DNA of 64,000 nt from Diospyros lotus (lineage: Eukaryota; Streptophyta; Magnoliopsida; Ericales; Ebenaceae): NCBI RefSeq assembly GCF_014633365.1, contig NC_068345.1, positions 12,656,058 to 12,720,057 on the forward strand, written 5' to 3'. Position 1 is the stretch's first letter, and every line of letters begins with the position of its first letter. Below the pieces are notes generated by a model that saw only the letters and a list, made by a program, of their open reading frames with translations, ran no database searches and was not told the origin of the DNA. Shown one piece after another: positions 1-12,298 of this stretch. Made by a program: the position numbers and the translations under genes.

Positions 1-2674
1 TTCACACCGAATTAGGAGAGTTGCAATTGTCAATTAAAGCCCAGGGTCCGATGATTCGACGGACTTGGTGAGTTCAAGCATTCCAGTGAGTTTGGGTGGG
101 TCTCTCGGCCGAGGATTAATTTTCGGCCATTGATGCTTGGAATTAGATTCCGATGCATGGAGGTGATTGACGGCCGCTGTACTTGATTCTTGGAATTTTT
201 GAAGACGATTACGGTCGGTAGTAGCAGGTGAGTTTAGGCGATAATTAGTGCTGAGCATCGGGAACTATTTGTGCGGAGGCAATCTGCAATTAAGCGATCG
301 AGCAATGAGTTGTCCGCGTTCTAGATTTGAGTCGAAAGAGAACAAGGAGTGAGGGAAACTGAGAGGGCGCAAGCGGATCTTGGCTCGAACTTGTAGGTGG
401 AGTCCATTGTGAGAGGCGGATTCCTTCAATTCCTTTGCTTGTTGATTTCCGAACCTTAGCTGCAAAAATCGATCAATTACTGGGCAATCCTTAGCGGCAA
501 TGGAATTAATTGAACTTTTAGGAGGCGATTCCAGAAATAGCAGAGAGTTGATGGAGCGAGGATCTGACTTTGTTATTGATCTCTGACGGTGATTGACGTT
601 GGCGATTAGGTGAACCAATTTCGGTGGCCCAAGTGAGTATACGTTGATTGTTAGTCGAAGCAGATCTTGTAGCAGATTTGGAATTGAGGACGAGCAAGCG
701 AGGCGGATCCAATTGAATTCTGTTAAAATTCCGCAGCTGCGACGGACACCAATCCACGATAGGTGTTGACGCTGACCGTGATGTAGTGGGTTGGACTCTG
801 AAGTGTTTCAATATAGTGGGTGTTGAGATTTGGACTTGGGAGTGGGTGTTGGGGTTGAACTAGCAGTGAGTTCTGGTGATTTTGGAATCAGAAACGATCA
901 CAAATTGGGTTGGGAGCCTTGGACGATGATTAGGCAGTAGCTGTTATTTGGTTGCGATTTTAATATGAGTTGAAGGCAGGGAAATCAGTTTCCGTAGTTA
1001 CGGTCCAGTGTGAGAAGGCTTGAAGGCGACTTGGCTGGGCAGTATTTCGAGCGACTACGGACATAGGGAAGTGTGGGAATTAGGATGGAAGGAGCTGTGG
1101 TTTCTTGGCCTATTGCTTTTCCAGCTTGTGAGATTTCGTCTAGGAAGAGTAGTGCATGAATGAGACCAATGGAGTCTCAATTGTAGCAGAGGGATGCTGC
1201 ATTTTCAGTAGGGTGCCCTGCTCGTGAAGCCAAGGAAGGCAGTGCACCCATGAGGCAATTAGAGCCTCAATGGCAGCAGGAGAAGGCTGCATATTTAATT
1301 AGCAACAACAAGAGTCATGAACATTTCAGCCTAAGGAATCAAGCAAGGGAAAGGCTGAATAATGAGTTTAGTTGAATTGACAAAAAACTCAACAGTGGGA
1401 TACATGGAGAGTACAAGGGATTCAGACATATGTTACACGAAAAGTTGCTGGAGTTTGCAATGATACTTACAGCTTTCCCGTTGAATTTTTCGAGGATTAT
1501 CGTGGAAGTTTTAACAAAGAAGAATTTCTCAAAATGGACCAGCCGAAGGAGAAGTCAAGATGGCGAGAAGGGGATTCATTGCTTACCTCCAACATGGAGT
1601 GGAAGAAGGATACTAGTTTCAGCGGAATTGACAAGGAAGGTGGCTGTCAGGACAGTGCTGGCAGCAACAACAGAAATTCTGAGGGCTTGGTCTAGGGTGT
1701 TTGGACAAAAAGAAAATTAAATGAACATTCTAATTCCTTTGGAAAGGAGGCTGTTGATGAGGATGATCTAGATGATAATCTCGGAAGTCCAAAACAAGAG
1801 ATGCTTAAGGCATTCAATCAGTTGACAAGAATGACAGGAGACACCAAGGAATTTCTGGAATTGAAGAGGGATTCAATTACAATGATTGAGAAGTTAGAAG
1901 AAGAAATAATACCCCAAGATGCACCTACTGAAAGGCTGCAAGGAAATAATAGGGAAGCAATTGATGAAGTGATAGAGAAAGCTAAACCAACTCGTTACCC
2001 CAGGTGGCTAGTGCATGGGCAGAAGGATTTGGTGGTGTCAGATTAGAAGTTTGTGGGAAATTAGATTAGGAAAATCTGATTGAAGGACCATCAATCTATA
2101 TAGATATTGGTGCTGGAATCCTTCCTCCAATTCTGGACCTACATGCAGTTAAAGAAGGCCCTAAGTGTATTGCTCCTTTGTCTTTGGATCCGAAGAAGGC
2201 TGAGTCATCCTTGGCTAGGGTTAAAATAGGTATTAGACAGCCCCCAATGCGGGTTTTGGCAGGAAAGCTAAGGGAGATAGTTGAAGAAGTCAAAGATTTT
2301 GCCGAAGGAAACAAAACTTTGGCTCCTGTGTTGTTTTTTACTCCTACTGGAAAATCCGAGTTGTTGTTTATTGCATAGTGGGATGAACGAATGACTGATT
2401 GTGTTCTTAAAGTGGAGACCAATCTTGATTGGACAGCTATTGTAGAAGGTGGGCGTATTGGATTTGAACTCTATCAGGTTGCTCCTGTTGAAGTTCTAGG
2501 CCAAATTATAATTGAGATTGATCTTGGACACTTAAGAACGAGGAAGAAGAAGAGGCCTAGAAGGAGAAAGAAAGAAAGAAAGTTAAATCAGATAGAGAAG
2601 GCAAGAATTGGATGAAGTAATGGCTACTTGCTACAAGTTCTTGGGGACAAGAACTCTCTCAAGGAGGGGAAAAT
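1..2674 (+). mobile_element. Internal region of an LTR retrotransposon, 3' part, decayed
   Basis: This stretch lies directly upstream of a polypurine tract (about 2660-2673, AAGGAGGGGAAAAT) and an LTR at 2675, so it is the internal part of a plus-strand LTR element whose 5' end is outside the window. Only short open frames exist (for example 1801-2046, 2178-2378 and 2391-2615). None shows a recognisable gag, protease, RT or integrase motif. The frame at 2391 ends in a Lys/Arg-rich tail. An imperfect duplication of about 83 bases sits near 1148 and 1231 (repeated 'gcatgaatgag...ctgcat' type blocks). It may be a long 3' non-coding or captured region; the lineage is not resolved. Confidence 0.55.
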
Positions 2675-3003
2675 TGTCATGACCCTAGGAGTAATAAAGG
2701 GGCATTATTGTAATAGGGTATAATAATTTGTTAGGGATATTTGACAATTTGTTAGGAGCATATGGGTGTTGTTAGAAATTAGTTAAGCAACTAGCTATGC
2801 TTATAAAAGGAAAAAGGAAAATTGTAAGAGGAGAGATTATGCTTGAATTGAATGAATTCTTAATTCTCATTTCTCTCTAAGACTTCTCTCCAATCTCCCT
2901 CTCTTTCTCTCATTTTCCCCCTAAATCTTCTTCTTTATACTGTTCTCCCTTAATTTCTTCCAATTTCTCTTTTAAACCTATCACGAACCCTAGGTTCGTG
3001 ACA
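2675..3003 (+). repeat. 3' LTR (329 bp) of the 1-2674 element
   Basis: It begins TGTCATGACCCTAGG and ends CCTAGGTTCGTGACA, so the ends form an inverted repeat (TGTCA...TGACA). It is preceded by a purine-rich PPT. A TATA-like TATAAAAGG lies near 2812, followed by the pyrimidine-rich stretch typical of R/U5. No matching left LTR is inside the window. Confidence 0.8.
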
Positions 3004-3239
3004 AATTCATTCATCAATTCAAACATAATCCTTCTCATTCTCAGCTATGGCTTATATATAGCCTAACAGCCTCCCAGATGCACCTATGTGCCGTACAACA
3101 ATAAGCATAACTACCTATAGCTAAGGACAAAGACCTATAACAGAAAAGGGAAAGAAAATTACAATTATTGTGTAATACAAGTAAGCTAACTACTACTATA
3201 TTTACTAATCTATCCTTCGGAATCCTTGGGGTCGTGACA
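3004..3239 (-). repeat. Inverted, truncated LTR fragment
   Basis: On the minus strand this starts TGTCACGACCCC at 3239, has a TATATAAGCC promoter-like site near 3054, and ends with a GAATTGATGAATGAATT block. That block matches the equivalent GAATTGAATGAATTC of the LTR at 2675-3003. It is therefore a relative of that LTR in opposite orientation, cut at 3003/3004 by the other element. Its other end interrupts copia RT at 3239/3240. Confidence 0.65.
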
Positions 3240-4585
3240 ATAGCCAAGCTTCTTTATAGTTGCATTAAATTTTGTAAACCATGCCCTAGATGATTGTTTG
3301 ACCATAAAGAGCCTTCTTTAGTTTGTATTACCTTACTTTGATTTTCAAATGATTCAAAACCAGGAAATATTCACATGAAAACTTCTTCCAAACTTCCATT
3401 CAAAAGGCATTCTTTGTTTAATTGGTGAAGTTCCCAATCTAGATTTGTAGCCATAGACAATAAATAAAGCCCTGTGCAACCAATCGTGCCTTGTACCTAT
3501 CAATTTTTCCATCAGCATTATATTTTACCGTAAATATCCACTTGCAGCCCACTATTTTCTTGTCTTTAGGTGGCTCAACAATGTCCCAAGTTTGATTGTC
3601 AACCAAGGCCTTCATTTCCTCTAATACAGCCTCTTTCCACTTAGGATTTTCCAAGCATGCTGTATATTTGTAGGAACTTTTACCTCATCTGCTGAAACAA
3701 TGAATGCCCTATGCTTCGGAATCTTAGCATAAGTAAGATAGTTTGAGATAGGATGTTTGGTGCAAGACGTCACTCCCTTCCTTATAGCAATAGGCACATC
3801 AAGATCATCCTTAATTCTCATTTCTTCTAGATTAGAGCCTGCATTCAGTTCAAATCATTGGATTTGAGAAGAAATTTTAGGTCTCCTTAAAAAAGACTTT
3901 TAAGGTGCTGATCAGAGGGTTGAGGCAGATCAATGGAATTTTCTGCTCCCTTTGCACATAATTTTGGAATATGTCCAGTGGCAGATTTAAGGATTTATAG
4001 GGACATTTGGCTCATTCAATGGAGAAGGATTTGTAGAAACAATGGGAGGTAGAACAATAGGAAGAGATAGAGATGGGTCCTGCTGCTTCTCTTCTGTAGA
4101 TATCTCCCCCCTAAAGAGAAGTAAGGTAGTAGGGTTGGTGTTCAAGGAAGAAAACATCATAGGACACATAGAATCATTTGGCTGTAGCAGAATAACACTT
4201 GTACACTTGTTGTGTCGAAGAATAGCCAACAAATATACATTTCAGACTTTTGTTATCTAGTTTACCCCGATGTATAGATGGAATATGAACAAAAGTAGTG
4301 CAACCAAAGACCCTTTGGGTAAGAGAGTTAAGAATATGGATGTTAGGAAAGATTTTTAGCAAACAACTCAAAGGAGTTTTGAAATTAAGGGTTTTAGAAG
4401 GGAGCCTGTTAATTAGGTATGCAGTAGTTAACACAGCTTCCCCCCCAAAAGGAGTTAGGAACATTGCTAGAGAACATAATGGATCTAGCAACTTAAGGAG
4501 GTGCCAGTTTTTTCTTTCAGCTATCTCATTTTGTTATGGGGTATATGTAAGGCGGGCACCATGCGGGGTGTCAAAACACCAACTA
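3240..4585 (-). pseudogene. Ty1/copia pol fragment: integrase C-terminal half and N-terminal RT
   Basis: Minus-strand translation shows copia integrase (TP*QNEIAERKNWHLL, with an in-frame stop at 4534-4536, then LTTAYLINRLPS and the FVGYSSTQ block, to about 4174). The spacer and RT N-terminus follow (VGCKWIFTVKYNADGKIDRYK and KARLVAQGF at about 3460-3600). A degraded RT stretch with NLDWELHQL and LNGSLEE motifs continues to 3240, where an inverted LTR fragment cuts the frame before the YVDD motif. Frameshifts occur near 3640-3660 and again after 3470. Gag, protease, RNase H and the integrase zinc finger are absent. It is a dead fragment of a gag-pol polyprotein. Confidence 0.85.
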
Positions 4586-6490
4586 ATGGTGGATCAATGC
4601 AAGGGTTTTACATAAAACATTTTTCAACAAAGGAAAGCAGCACAATGGAAGCAGAAAACATAAAAGCAACGAACCAAAAATATCCTTGCAAGACTTGGTA
4701 TATATCATCCATATGCATCTACAAATAAAACCATGCCATAGGGGGTTTTATCGGTATACCATTCAGTGAATGCCGATGCCAATTGTCCGACGAGATGCTC
4801 CTCCTCCTTTCTTTTTGTTTTGTCCCGAACAATTCCCACGAACAAGTTACAATGTCGGGTGACCACCCCGTCTCCTCAAGTGTGGAGGACCTAGTCGGTC
4901 CACGCCTGAGATGCTTTTGGAACCCTACGAAGCCATTCTAGGACCTTCTCGATGGAGGTGAATTGAAGCTATTTCGTGGTCCCTTCTTGGTTGCCCCTTG
5001 GCTGTCTAACAACTAGATCTAAATGGGAGGAAACAAGAAGGAAACACAACAAGCTTGGAGAAAGAAGAAGCTGCTTGCAACAATAGAGAACCAAGAAGAA
5101 GCAACCGCAAGAGGAAGTAGAACAAAAGTAGAAGGAAGAAGATGGAGAGCAGCACACACGCACCAAGAGGCTCCTCAATCCAAAATTCCCTCCTTAATCT
5201 ACTCCAAATCTACCTACTTGCTGTCCACTCCTCTCCCTTTCCCATACCCCTCCATCATGCACAGCTTCAGAGTAATTAATGCTCTGACGCGACAAAGTGG
5301 CATGGGTTTAGTTGACTAAACTGAACAGTTTGGTTGACTAAAGACATCCAGAACACTAAGTTCTAACTTTAGTCGACTGAACTGAATAGCTCGATCAACC
5401 GAGGATTTAAACTCGGCCAACCATTATGCCAACTCCCACTACTTATTAATTGCACTCCGGCCCTACTATTAACTCTTAATAGCCTTTCTACTATTACTTA
5501 ATGCAACCAAGGCCCCTTGTCAACTCTTGACAGTGTGCCCCGCTAACTATTAGTGGTCTCCCATATCCATAGATCAATGTGTCCAACACATAATAGCAAC
5601 TAACATGATTGTCCCACAGTGACGAGGAACACACTAACAGCTACGGATCACTAAGCCGGTACATTACTCAGTGTGCGTGACTTTCTAGGTTCATAGCCAT
5701 GTAGTAATCATGACACGTCAACTCCTTGACGCCGGTAGATCCCATCGACCTACTAAGAGGATCTCTCCAAATCCTAAAAGCATCTTGAAAGATCTTGAGT
5801 ATCCTGTAGCTAGAACTCAAGACGATCCTAATGGCAATAAAGTCCAATTTCATATGAACCTATTAAGGCTCATCAATTATTATGCACTAATAGTCCTTTC
5901 ACCAACTAACATCCCAATTGAGGAGAGCCATGGATTAATTAAACTTATAGGACTCAGTAGCTATGTCTAATTTAGTAAGGTGTGATCGAGGTAGCATGTC
6001 GGATCCAATCCGACAGTGGAACTCTTTCCAATCTCATGCTCACCCTAGCTAGGGGATTTCCAAACACCACCAACACAGACAACATACACCTCCATTCAAT
6101 GGAGGTTACTGGATCCCATCAACGAACATCTGTCTCCATACACCATTGCATAGAGACCATACATAGAGCATCCCCACCTCTTACACCGGATAGTTCCGCT
6201 CAACGGAAAATCCTTGACACCAGTGCACAAGACACTATGTCACCTCTAGTTCAAAGACCAGATACACAATCAAGAGCCAGCAACAAATCATTAATCCTAA
6301 ACCCATGTGATCTGTCACAAGCATCATATTCAGTGGGTGTTCTACCAACACCTATTCACATGTCTACTATATGCATCCCATGCAATGTGGCGTGTGACTC
6401 ACCACCCCATTCCCATTAGCATCCCATGCTAACAATGGTAGTAGCCCATGTGCTGATTCATTAATCGATAAATCATATTCCCTTTCACAA
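4586..6490 (-). repeat. Family A long LTR, copy 1
   Basis: This region aligns by eye with 21279-28875 (inverted, disrupted) and 31700-33500. Shared blocks include the 'ccttgcattgatccacca' end (4586-4602), the 'tcttgcaaggatat' block (about 4678), the purine-rich stretch near 5025-5160, repeated TTAACTCTTAA-like motifs (5430-5560), the 'ctttctaggttca' block (about 5681) and the 'gtagcccat..gct' block (about 6440). Compared with copy 2 it lacks about 190 bases at its left (U3) end, where a gypsy LTR begins near 6490. It lies in the same orientation as the copia pol at 3240-4585 and could be its 5' LTR after loss of gag. The open frames inside it (for example 5982-6419) show no protein motif and are treated as chance. 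Confidence 0.7.
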
Positions 6491-6931
6491 GCTGCAACCG
6501 AGATGCCCAATTTAAGTTCTTTTTTATCTTGCTATCAATTTTATTTCATTTTACTATTGATATTTCTTGCTATTTTAATTTTGTTATTTCATTTCCTAGC
6601 TGTAATTCTATTATCAGATTATTATCCTAGGTGGGCCCACGAGTGAGGGCCAAAATAAGACAAAAGCGGTTGTTATAACTGCTTGAAGGGTATGATCTGT
6701 TGCAGCAACTCCCTTGCTAAGAGTATATGCTCTCCAAGGCACTCTTGGAGGGGATTATCGATTATTTGAAAGAACAATCTGAATTCTCTCTTGATTTCTC
6801 TTAGTTTTTTTCTCTTCCTCTGTTCTCTTTCTTCCTATTCTTCTCTAAATTTCCCTTGATCTTTCTCTATTGCTATTATCTGGTTCTCACTGAACCAGAA
6901 AAGTAATTATTGTCACCGCTCAACAATGACA
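6490..6931 (+). repeat. Probable 5' LTR of a Ty3/gypsy element
   Basis: It ends in AATGACA at 6931, followed three bases later by a primer-binding site. A pyrimidine-rich R/U5 stretch (6780-6880) is typical of gypsy LTRs. The left edge is approximate and is set where homology to family A stops. There is no 3' LTR partner in the window. Confidence 0.55.
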
Positions 6932-6934
6932 ATT

Positions 6935-6949
6935 TGGTGTCAGAGCTGG
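6935..6949 (+). promoter_or_regulatory. Primer-binding site (tRNA-iMet type)
   Basis: TGGTGTCAGAGCTGG closely matches the plant initiator-Met tRNA 3' complement (TGGTATCAGAGC) and sits just after the LTR end at 6931. It defines minus-strand priming for the gypsy element that follows. Confidence 0.75.
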
Positions 6950-6981
6950 TTCCCGGACAGAGTTCGGTTGGTGGGTAGACG

Positions 6982-9795
6982 ATGGCGGAAAGAACCCATA
7001 TGAAGAACTTTGAGTCATAGCTACAGCAAGTCTGCTCGACAATGTCCGAGTTCCAGAGTCAAGTGGACCAATTGGAGTTGGGGAATGAACGAAACCATGA
7101 GGCGATCATGGCAATTGATCGTAAGGTGGAAGGCTCTATCAGGGGGTTGGAAAGGACATTAGACGACACTCTCTCTCAAATGCACAAGGATATCACGTAG
7201 ATGAGGGAAGAAATGGGAGCGCAACTTCTACAGTTCATGGTGATGTTTAAACGCTAGAACTCGATAAGAATTGCCCTTGATTTTCCCCCTAGAGATAGAA
7301 CGAAGCCTTATTTTACGAGATAATGGAATGAACCGAAGGCATGGGACTTCTGAAATTGAGGTTGAACAGGATGTGGAGGTAGAAACCATGATGGATAGGG
7401 GTAGGGAGATGCAGGGACATCATCAACGTTCAGGATTTCCTATGCCTCGAATGGAGATCCCTGTTTTTGAAGGAAATAACCCCAAGTGGTGGGTGAGAAA
7501 GTGTGAGTGCAACAGAAGGCCATAATAGTGGAGAATTCTAATCAAGGAGGAAGAGGACTCCATTGTGACTGGGTTAGAGGCGACCCAGGGGTGAAGAATT
7601 TGGGGGGCTCTAGCTCAGGTGGAAAGAACAATGAACAAAGGAGGCAACAGGGCTTATGTTTCAGGTGCGGGGATGAGTATTATCCCAGGCACTGATGTAG
7701 GCACCAACTATTACTGTTGGAGGGAGATCTAGTGGAAAGTCAGGAAGAAGAAGAGGAAGAAATAGAGGAGTGTGGGGAGTCAGGAGAAGAGGATAATGGA
7801 GAAATTTCAGTACATGCGTTGAAGAGGGTGACCAATAACAAAATAATTAAGGTGGGGGGAAAGGTGAAGGACAATAGCCTGCTGATTTTGATTGACAGTG
7901 GAACCACTCATAGCTTCCTAGATGAGGGCATTGCTAAGAGGTTAAAGTGTCCACTCACGGGAACACAACCCTTGAGTGTGACAGTGGCAAATGGTAGTGG
8001 GTGTTGAGTAAGTTAGCCTGCCATGGATTTAATTGGGAAATGTAAGGAGAGGAATTTGAGGCAAATCTTAGGCTGCTGCAATTGGGTGGTTGCGATGTGA
8101 TATTGGGGGTCAATTGGATGAAGGGGCTGAGTCCCATAAGTTTTGACTTCAACAAGATAGAAGTGACCTTTGATAAGGGGGGAAAGAAAATAACTCTCAC
8201 AAGGGGAAAAGAAACCGGGACTTGCAAGATGATAACTAGGAAGGGTTGCACAGGGTAATCAAGAACAAATGGTGCCAACTGACTCAATTGTTCTTGATTA
8301 TGGCAGTAGAGGGAGGACTCGAAGAGATGAGGTGTGGGGAACTACACCTGACACTTAGCAATCAGCAAGGGAAGCTTGGTCAGGTACACCTTCAACACCT
8401 TATTGATGAATTGTTGATAGAGTTTAAGGACCTATTTGCTGAACCTGTCACCTTACCCCCTACTAGAGCCTTGGACCATTCCATTCACCTTAAGCTAAAT
8501 TCAGAACCCATAAATATTAGGACTTACTGTTACTCCCCAATCTAGAAAACCGAGATTGAGAAAATGGTGAAAGAATGCTAAACCAATCATTTATCAGATG
8601 TAGCCAAAGCCCATTTGCTTCACTAGTCCTCCTAGTAAAAAAGAAAGATGGATCTTAGCTTTTTGGTGTGGATTATCGTCAACTAAATGCCCTGACCATC
8701 AAAGACAAATTTCCCATACCCCTTGTAGAAGACCTAATGGATGAGCTACAAAATGCCAAGTTCTTTTCAAAACTTGACCTTCGTTCAAGCTACCATCAAA
8801 TCAAAATGAAACCAGAAGTTGTCCATAAAACTGCTTTTAGAACTCACCATGGACACTTTGAATTCCTGGTGATGCCCTTAGGGCTCACTAATGCCCCTAC
8901 TACCTTTTAATCACTAATGAACCAAATCTTTGAGCCCTACTTAAGAAAATTCATATTTGTATTTTTTTATGACATCCTTGTCTATAGCCCAACATTGGAC
9001 TAGCACTTGAATCACCTAAGAACCACCCTAGAGGTCCTTAGATCTAACCAGTTCTTTATCAAAAGGTCTAAGTGTTTCTTTGGTTAAGGTCAGGTGGAGT
9101 ATTTGGGTCACTTGATATCAGGAGATGGGGTTACTACCGACCTAAAGAAGGTGAAAGTCATGTTGGCTTGGCCCAACCCACAACAGTAAAAGCATTGAGG
9201 GGGTTCCTCGTCCTAACTGGGTATTATCGCCAGTTTGTGAAAGGGTATGGAATCATTAGCAAACCCCTAATTGACCGCCTTAAGAAGGGAAATTTTAACT
9301 GGGGGCCAAGAAGCTGAGAAAGCCTTTGATAAATTGAAAGAAGCAGTGAGCAGGGAGGAATGGCCAAGTTGATGGGGCTGGGCTATTCGATACAATACTG
9401 GAAGGGCAAGGGAAATGTGGCTGCAGATGCACTTTGGAGATGCCACGAGGACTGGCACGTTGCAGCTATCACCATTGTGATTCCTAAGTGGTGCCAGGAA
9501 GTTATAGAAAACTATGAGGGGGATGAGCAGGTGAATAAGATCTTGGAAAGGATTGTTGTGGAATCTAAGGGAGTTGAGGGCTACACACTGGTGGAAGGTA
9601 TGTTGAGATTTAAGGGGAGAGTTGTCATTATTGACAATGAAAGCCTGAAGGAAAAAATTTTACAATCCTTGCATGAGTCACCTTTAAGGGGACACTCGGG
9701 CATTCAAAATACTTACCTTAGGGTGAGATAACTAAAAAGGCAGATGTGAGGGGATTTGTTCTAGCCTGTGATACTTGCAAGAGGTGTAAGCATGA
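6982..9795 (+). pseudogene. Ty3/gypsy gag-pol, heavily degraded
   Basis: Gag probably starts at ATG 6982 (MAERTHMKNFES then a stop). A CCHC-like knuckle (CFRCGDEYYPRH, stop, C) lies near 7658-7700. Protease has LIDSGTTHSFLD with DSG at 7894-7902. RT includes [10 protein letters not shown] (8668), the [12 protein letters not shown] block and [11 protein letters not shown]. The catalytic motif, normally FDDILVYS, reads FYDILVYS because codon 8968-8970 encodes Tyr, so the RT would be inactive. RNase H is largely deleted near 9358. The integrase HHCC region (HESPLRGHSGIQ) starts near 9677 and is cut off near 9795, where copia gag in the opposite direction begins. Many stops and frameshifts are present. 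Confidence 0.88.
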
Positions 9796-9798
9796 AAT

Positions 9799-10626
9799 TC
9801 AAAGCGGACTATTTCGATGGAATGGACTATTTCGATGAACTACCAAAGCGGAGTTTTGAATACCTATATTTGGAGGAGATGAGTTGTTAAGCATCACCTT
9901 CTTGTGGCTTTCCTCTCTTCTAATTTCAGCAAAGGCCTCACGAATGGAGGGAAAAGGTTTAGAACCTAGGAGTTGGCCACAAACTTCATCCAAGTCTATG
10001 TCACAAACTTCATCCAAGTCTATGTTAGTCCATGCAAATTCAAACACTCTTTCCTTCTTAAGCATCTTGACATATTTGGCGCTATCTTCAGAACAATGCC
10101 AGTTTATGTCTTAGAATAGATCCATTTCCTACCATAATGCTGTTAGATCATTGTAATATTCTATGACCGACATATTTCCTTGTTGAGTAGTCCTGATAGA
10201 TGATTGAATCTCAAAGCATTGTGAGGTGTTTTCGAGGTCTGAATAGATTTCTTGCACTGCTGTCCAAATATCCTTCGCAAATTTGTAGAATTGGTAAGTT
10301 CTTTCTATTTTTGGCTCTATGGAATTTATGAGCCAAGCCATTACAATAGAATTCTCAGCATCCTAGGTTGAGTAGTTAGGTGGTGTTTTAGGAGGCACGG
10401 GAAGAAATCCATCAAGATAACCTACTTTTCCTTTACCTTTCATTACCAACAAGATTGATTGAAACCATTCATGGAAATTTGTCCCATTCAATCTGTGTGG
10501 GATAATTTGAAGGGAATGGAAATCAAGGTTTGAAGGGATGGAAGGCATAGATTGAGATGGAGTGTTGGGGATCAAAGAGGTGGTAGGATGATTATCAAAG
10601 GAAGAGGAATTATCCACCATAAGCAC
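9799..10626 (-). pseudogene. Ty1/copia gag (UBN2-type), stop-riddled
   Basis: Three open stretches (10626-10363, 10341-10129, 10065-9799) lie in one reading frame, separated only by stop codons. Characteristic copia gag motifs are LNGTNFHEWFQSILL near the N-terminus, IYSDLENTSQCFEI, then YYNDLTALW and LLGSKPFPSIREAF near the C-terminus. The start chosen is the first Met at 10626, 61 bases after the PBS. An in-frame duplication (DIDLDEVC repeated) lies near 9985-10030. Zinc knuckle, protease and pol are missing; the fragment ends where the opposing gypsy element stops. Confidence 0.85.
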
Positions 10627-10686
10627 AGGGACCGGTAAGTTTAGATGAGATAACTGGAAGAGAAGGAATCAGCCAGAAGGATTGCT

Positions 10687-10699
10687 GGCTCTGCTACCA
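10687..10699 (-). promoter_or_regulatory. Primer-binding site of the copia gag element
   Basis: On the minus strand the sequence TGGTAGCAGAGCC differs from the iMet PBS TGGTATCAGAGCC at one base. It directly follows the LTR that ends at 10700. Confidence 0.8.
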
Positions 10700-11056
10700 T
10701 GAACAAAACCGAAAACAGCTAATTGAAGTAAAGTTGGAAGAATGCTCGATTAGAGAGAAAGAAAAAAAACTTACTTGATGAAATGGAAAATTGTTTCAAT
10801 ATCTTATTGAGCATACGAATGGGGTATATATACAAGAATTCTTCTACAACTTCTCCTTAAAAACAGGAAAATTGAATATTTTTAAAGGATAAAATTGATC
10901 ACTAAAGTTGGATTTATCACTTGAAATCAGCTGCCTCCTTTTTCTTAGGAACTTACCTCTTTATCAGTTTAATTTTTTTGAATCTTCCCTTATCTCCAAC
11001 CAACCTTATCTGTTGGTCTCATCCATATTCAAACTTTTTGATTTGATATTCCAACA
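10700..11056 (-). repeat. 5' LTR (357 bp) of the copia gag element
   Basis: On the minus strand it starts TGTTGGAATATC at 11056 and ends TTTTGTTCA at 10700, immediately before the PBS. A TATA-like 'gtatatatac' lies near 10822-10831. It has TG...CA ends. The matching 3' LTR is not in the window. Confidence 0.75.
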
Positions 11057-12298
11057 GTTTTCCTATGTTTGATGGTAGAACTATGGAACGTGGTGGTGAA
11101 TTGCACTCTAGTGTGTGAAACAGATCTAGAGTAGATATGTTTTCAATCATTTCAAGAATCCACAAACTGATCTTAGATCATGTGCAGATTCATGATGCCA
11201 TTGATGTACATGAAGCAAGCATCTGTCTCACCAAAAACTAATAGAACAGACATGCCTTTCGTACATAATCTAAACATGTTATTACATGTAACTTATCATG
11301 ATGATCATAAACTTCCAATGATAGGTTTGGTGCAGGTATTTTCCCCTTACCAATGAGGGGCTTTGTGCCATGATTAGTTTTTTTCAAGATAATGTCCGAT
11401 GATTAGCTTGAGGGAGAGAGTTTGGGGCATTTGACTATCAATCTTACACTTTAGGTGGAATGTCTCTCATGTATCCTACAAACTCCTACAAGCAGGGGTT
11501 CAAAAGAGAGGCACACACATTTGTACTATTACTGTCAAATTCTCTCATCTTCTCCAGATTGCTTTTCTGTCTACCCCATTTGACTTTAATAACATCATTC
11601 AGGTGATTAGTAGTGTCCTAGAGTATCCATCCGCTCTAATAACATCATGCCCATGTGCATGGGCCTATTCCACCTTGAATCATTTTGTAGGATTATAGCA
11701 TTGTGTAATGTTACATGAGCTCTTCCGTTTGCCTTTGTGTGCTTAGGGTGATAGTATTTGATATATGTCGAACCTTTTATGTAAATTAGACTCTTTGAAT
11801 TGCAAATGTTAACTATATGAAGTAAAAGAAGCTCATAAGGGAAAAAAAAATTGAGCTCCTCACATTAATGGTAGATATCTCTCTTTCTCTCTCTCTCTCT
11901 TTTTTTTTCCTGTAAATTCTGTTTGATTTTGAGTGCGTTCCTAAAGAGCAAGCAAATTTTCATTTTAAAGTGTTAAAAAGAGTGCATATTATATTTAATG
12001 TCCATTATGTGTCCACATGCTCGTGCTAAGGTTTTGCCTACATATATCAATATTTTAAGATTAAGAATGTTTGACATCATTGGAATCCCTGATTATCATT
12101 GTTAAGTTCACTTAACTTGTGCCTCTCAAGTTGTTGCCCCCTTTTATTTTACCTGTCATGTCCTTACGCAATGAGCCAAGTAAATTCTAAACAATGAAAT
12201 TGTTCAGAATCTGGTTTATATTTGTGGCTGTAAATTCCATAAACAAAATTTTAGTTGGTATTACCATTTTTTTTATAGTGAATTTGTATAGTAAATTT
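11057..12298. other. Non-coding stretch, no gene recognised
   Basis: AT-rich DNA without a plausible coding frame. A short (TC)n run lies at about 11879-11900. I looked for AIG1 GTPase exons upstream of 16690 and saw none here. It could be intron of that gene or intergenic. Confidence 0.5.

Noticed and set aside
5982..6419. 145-codon plus frame
   Set aside because: It runs antisense through a family A LTR, and the equivalent frame is not kept in the other two copies.
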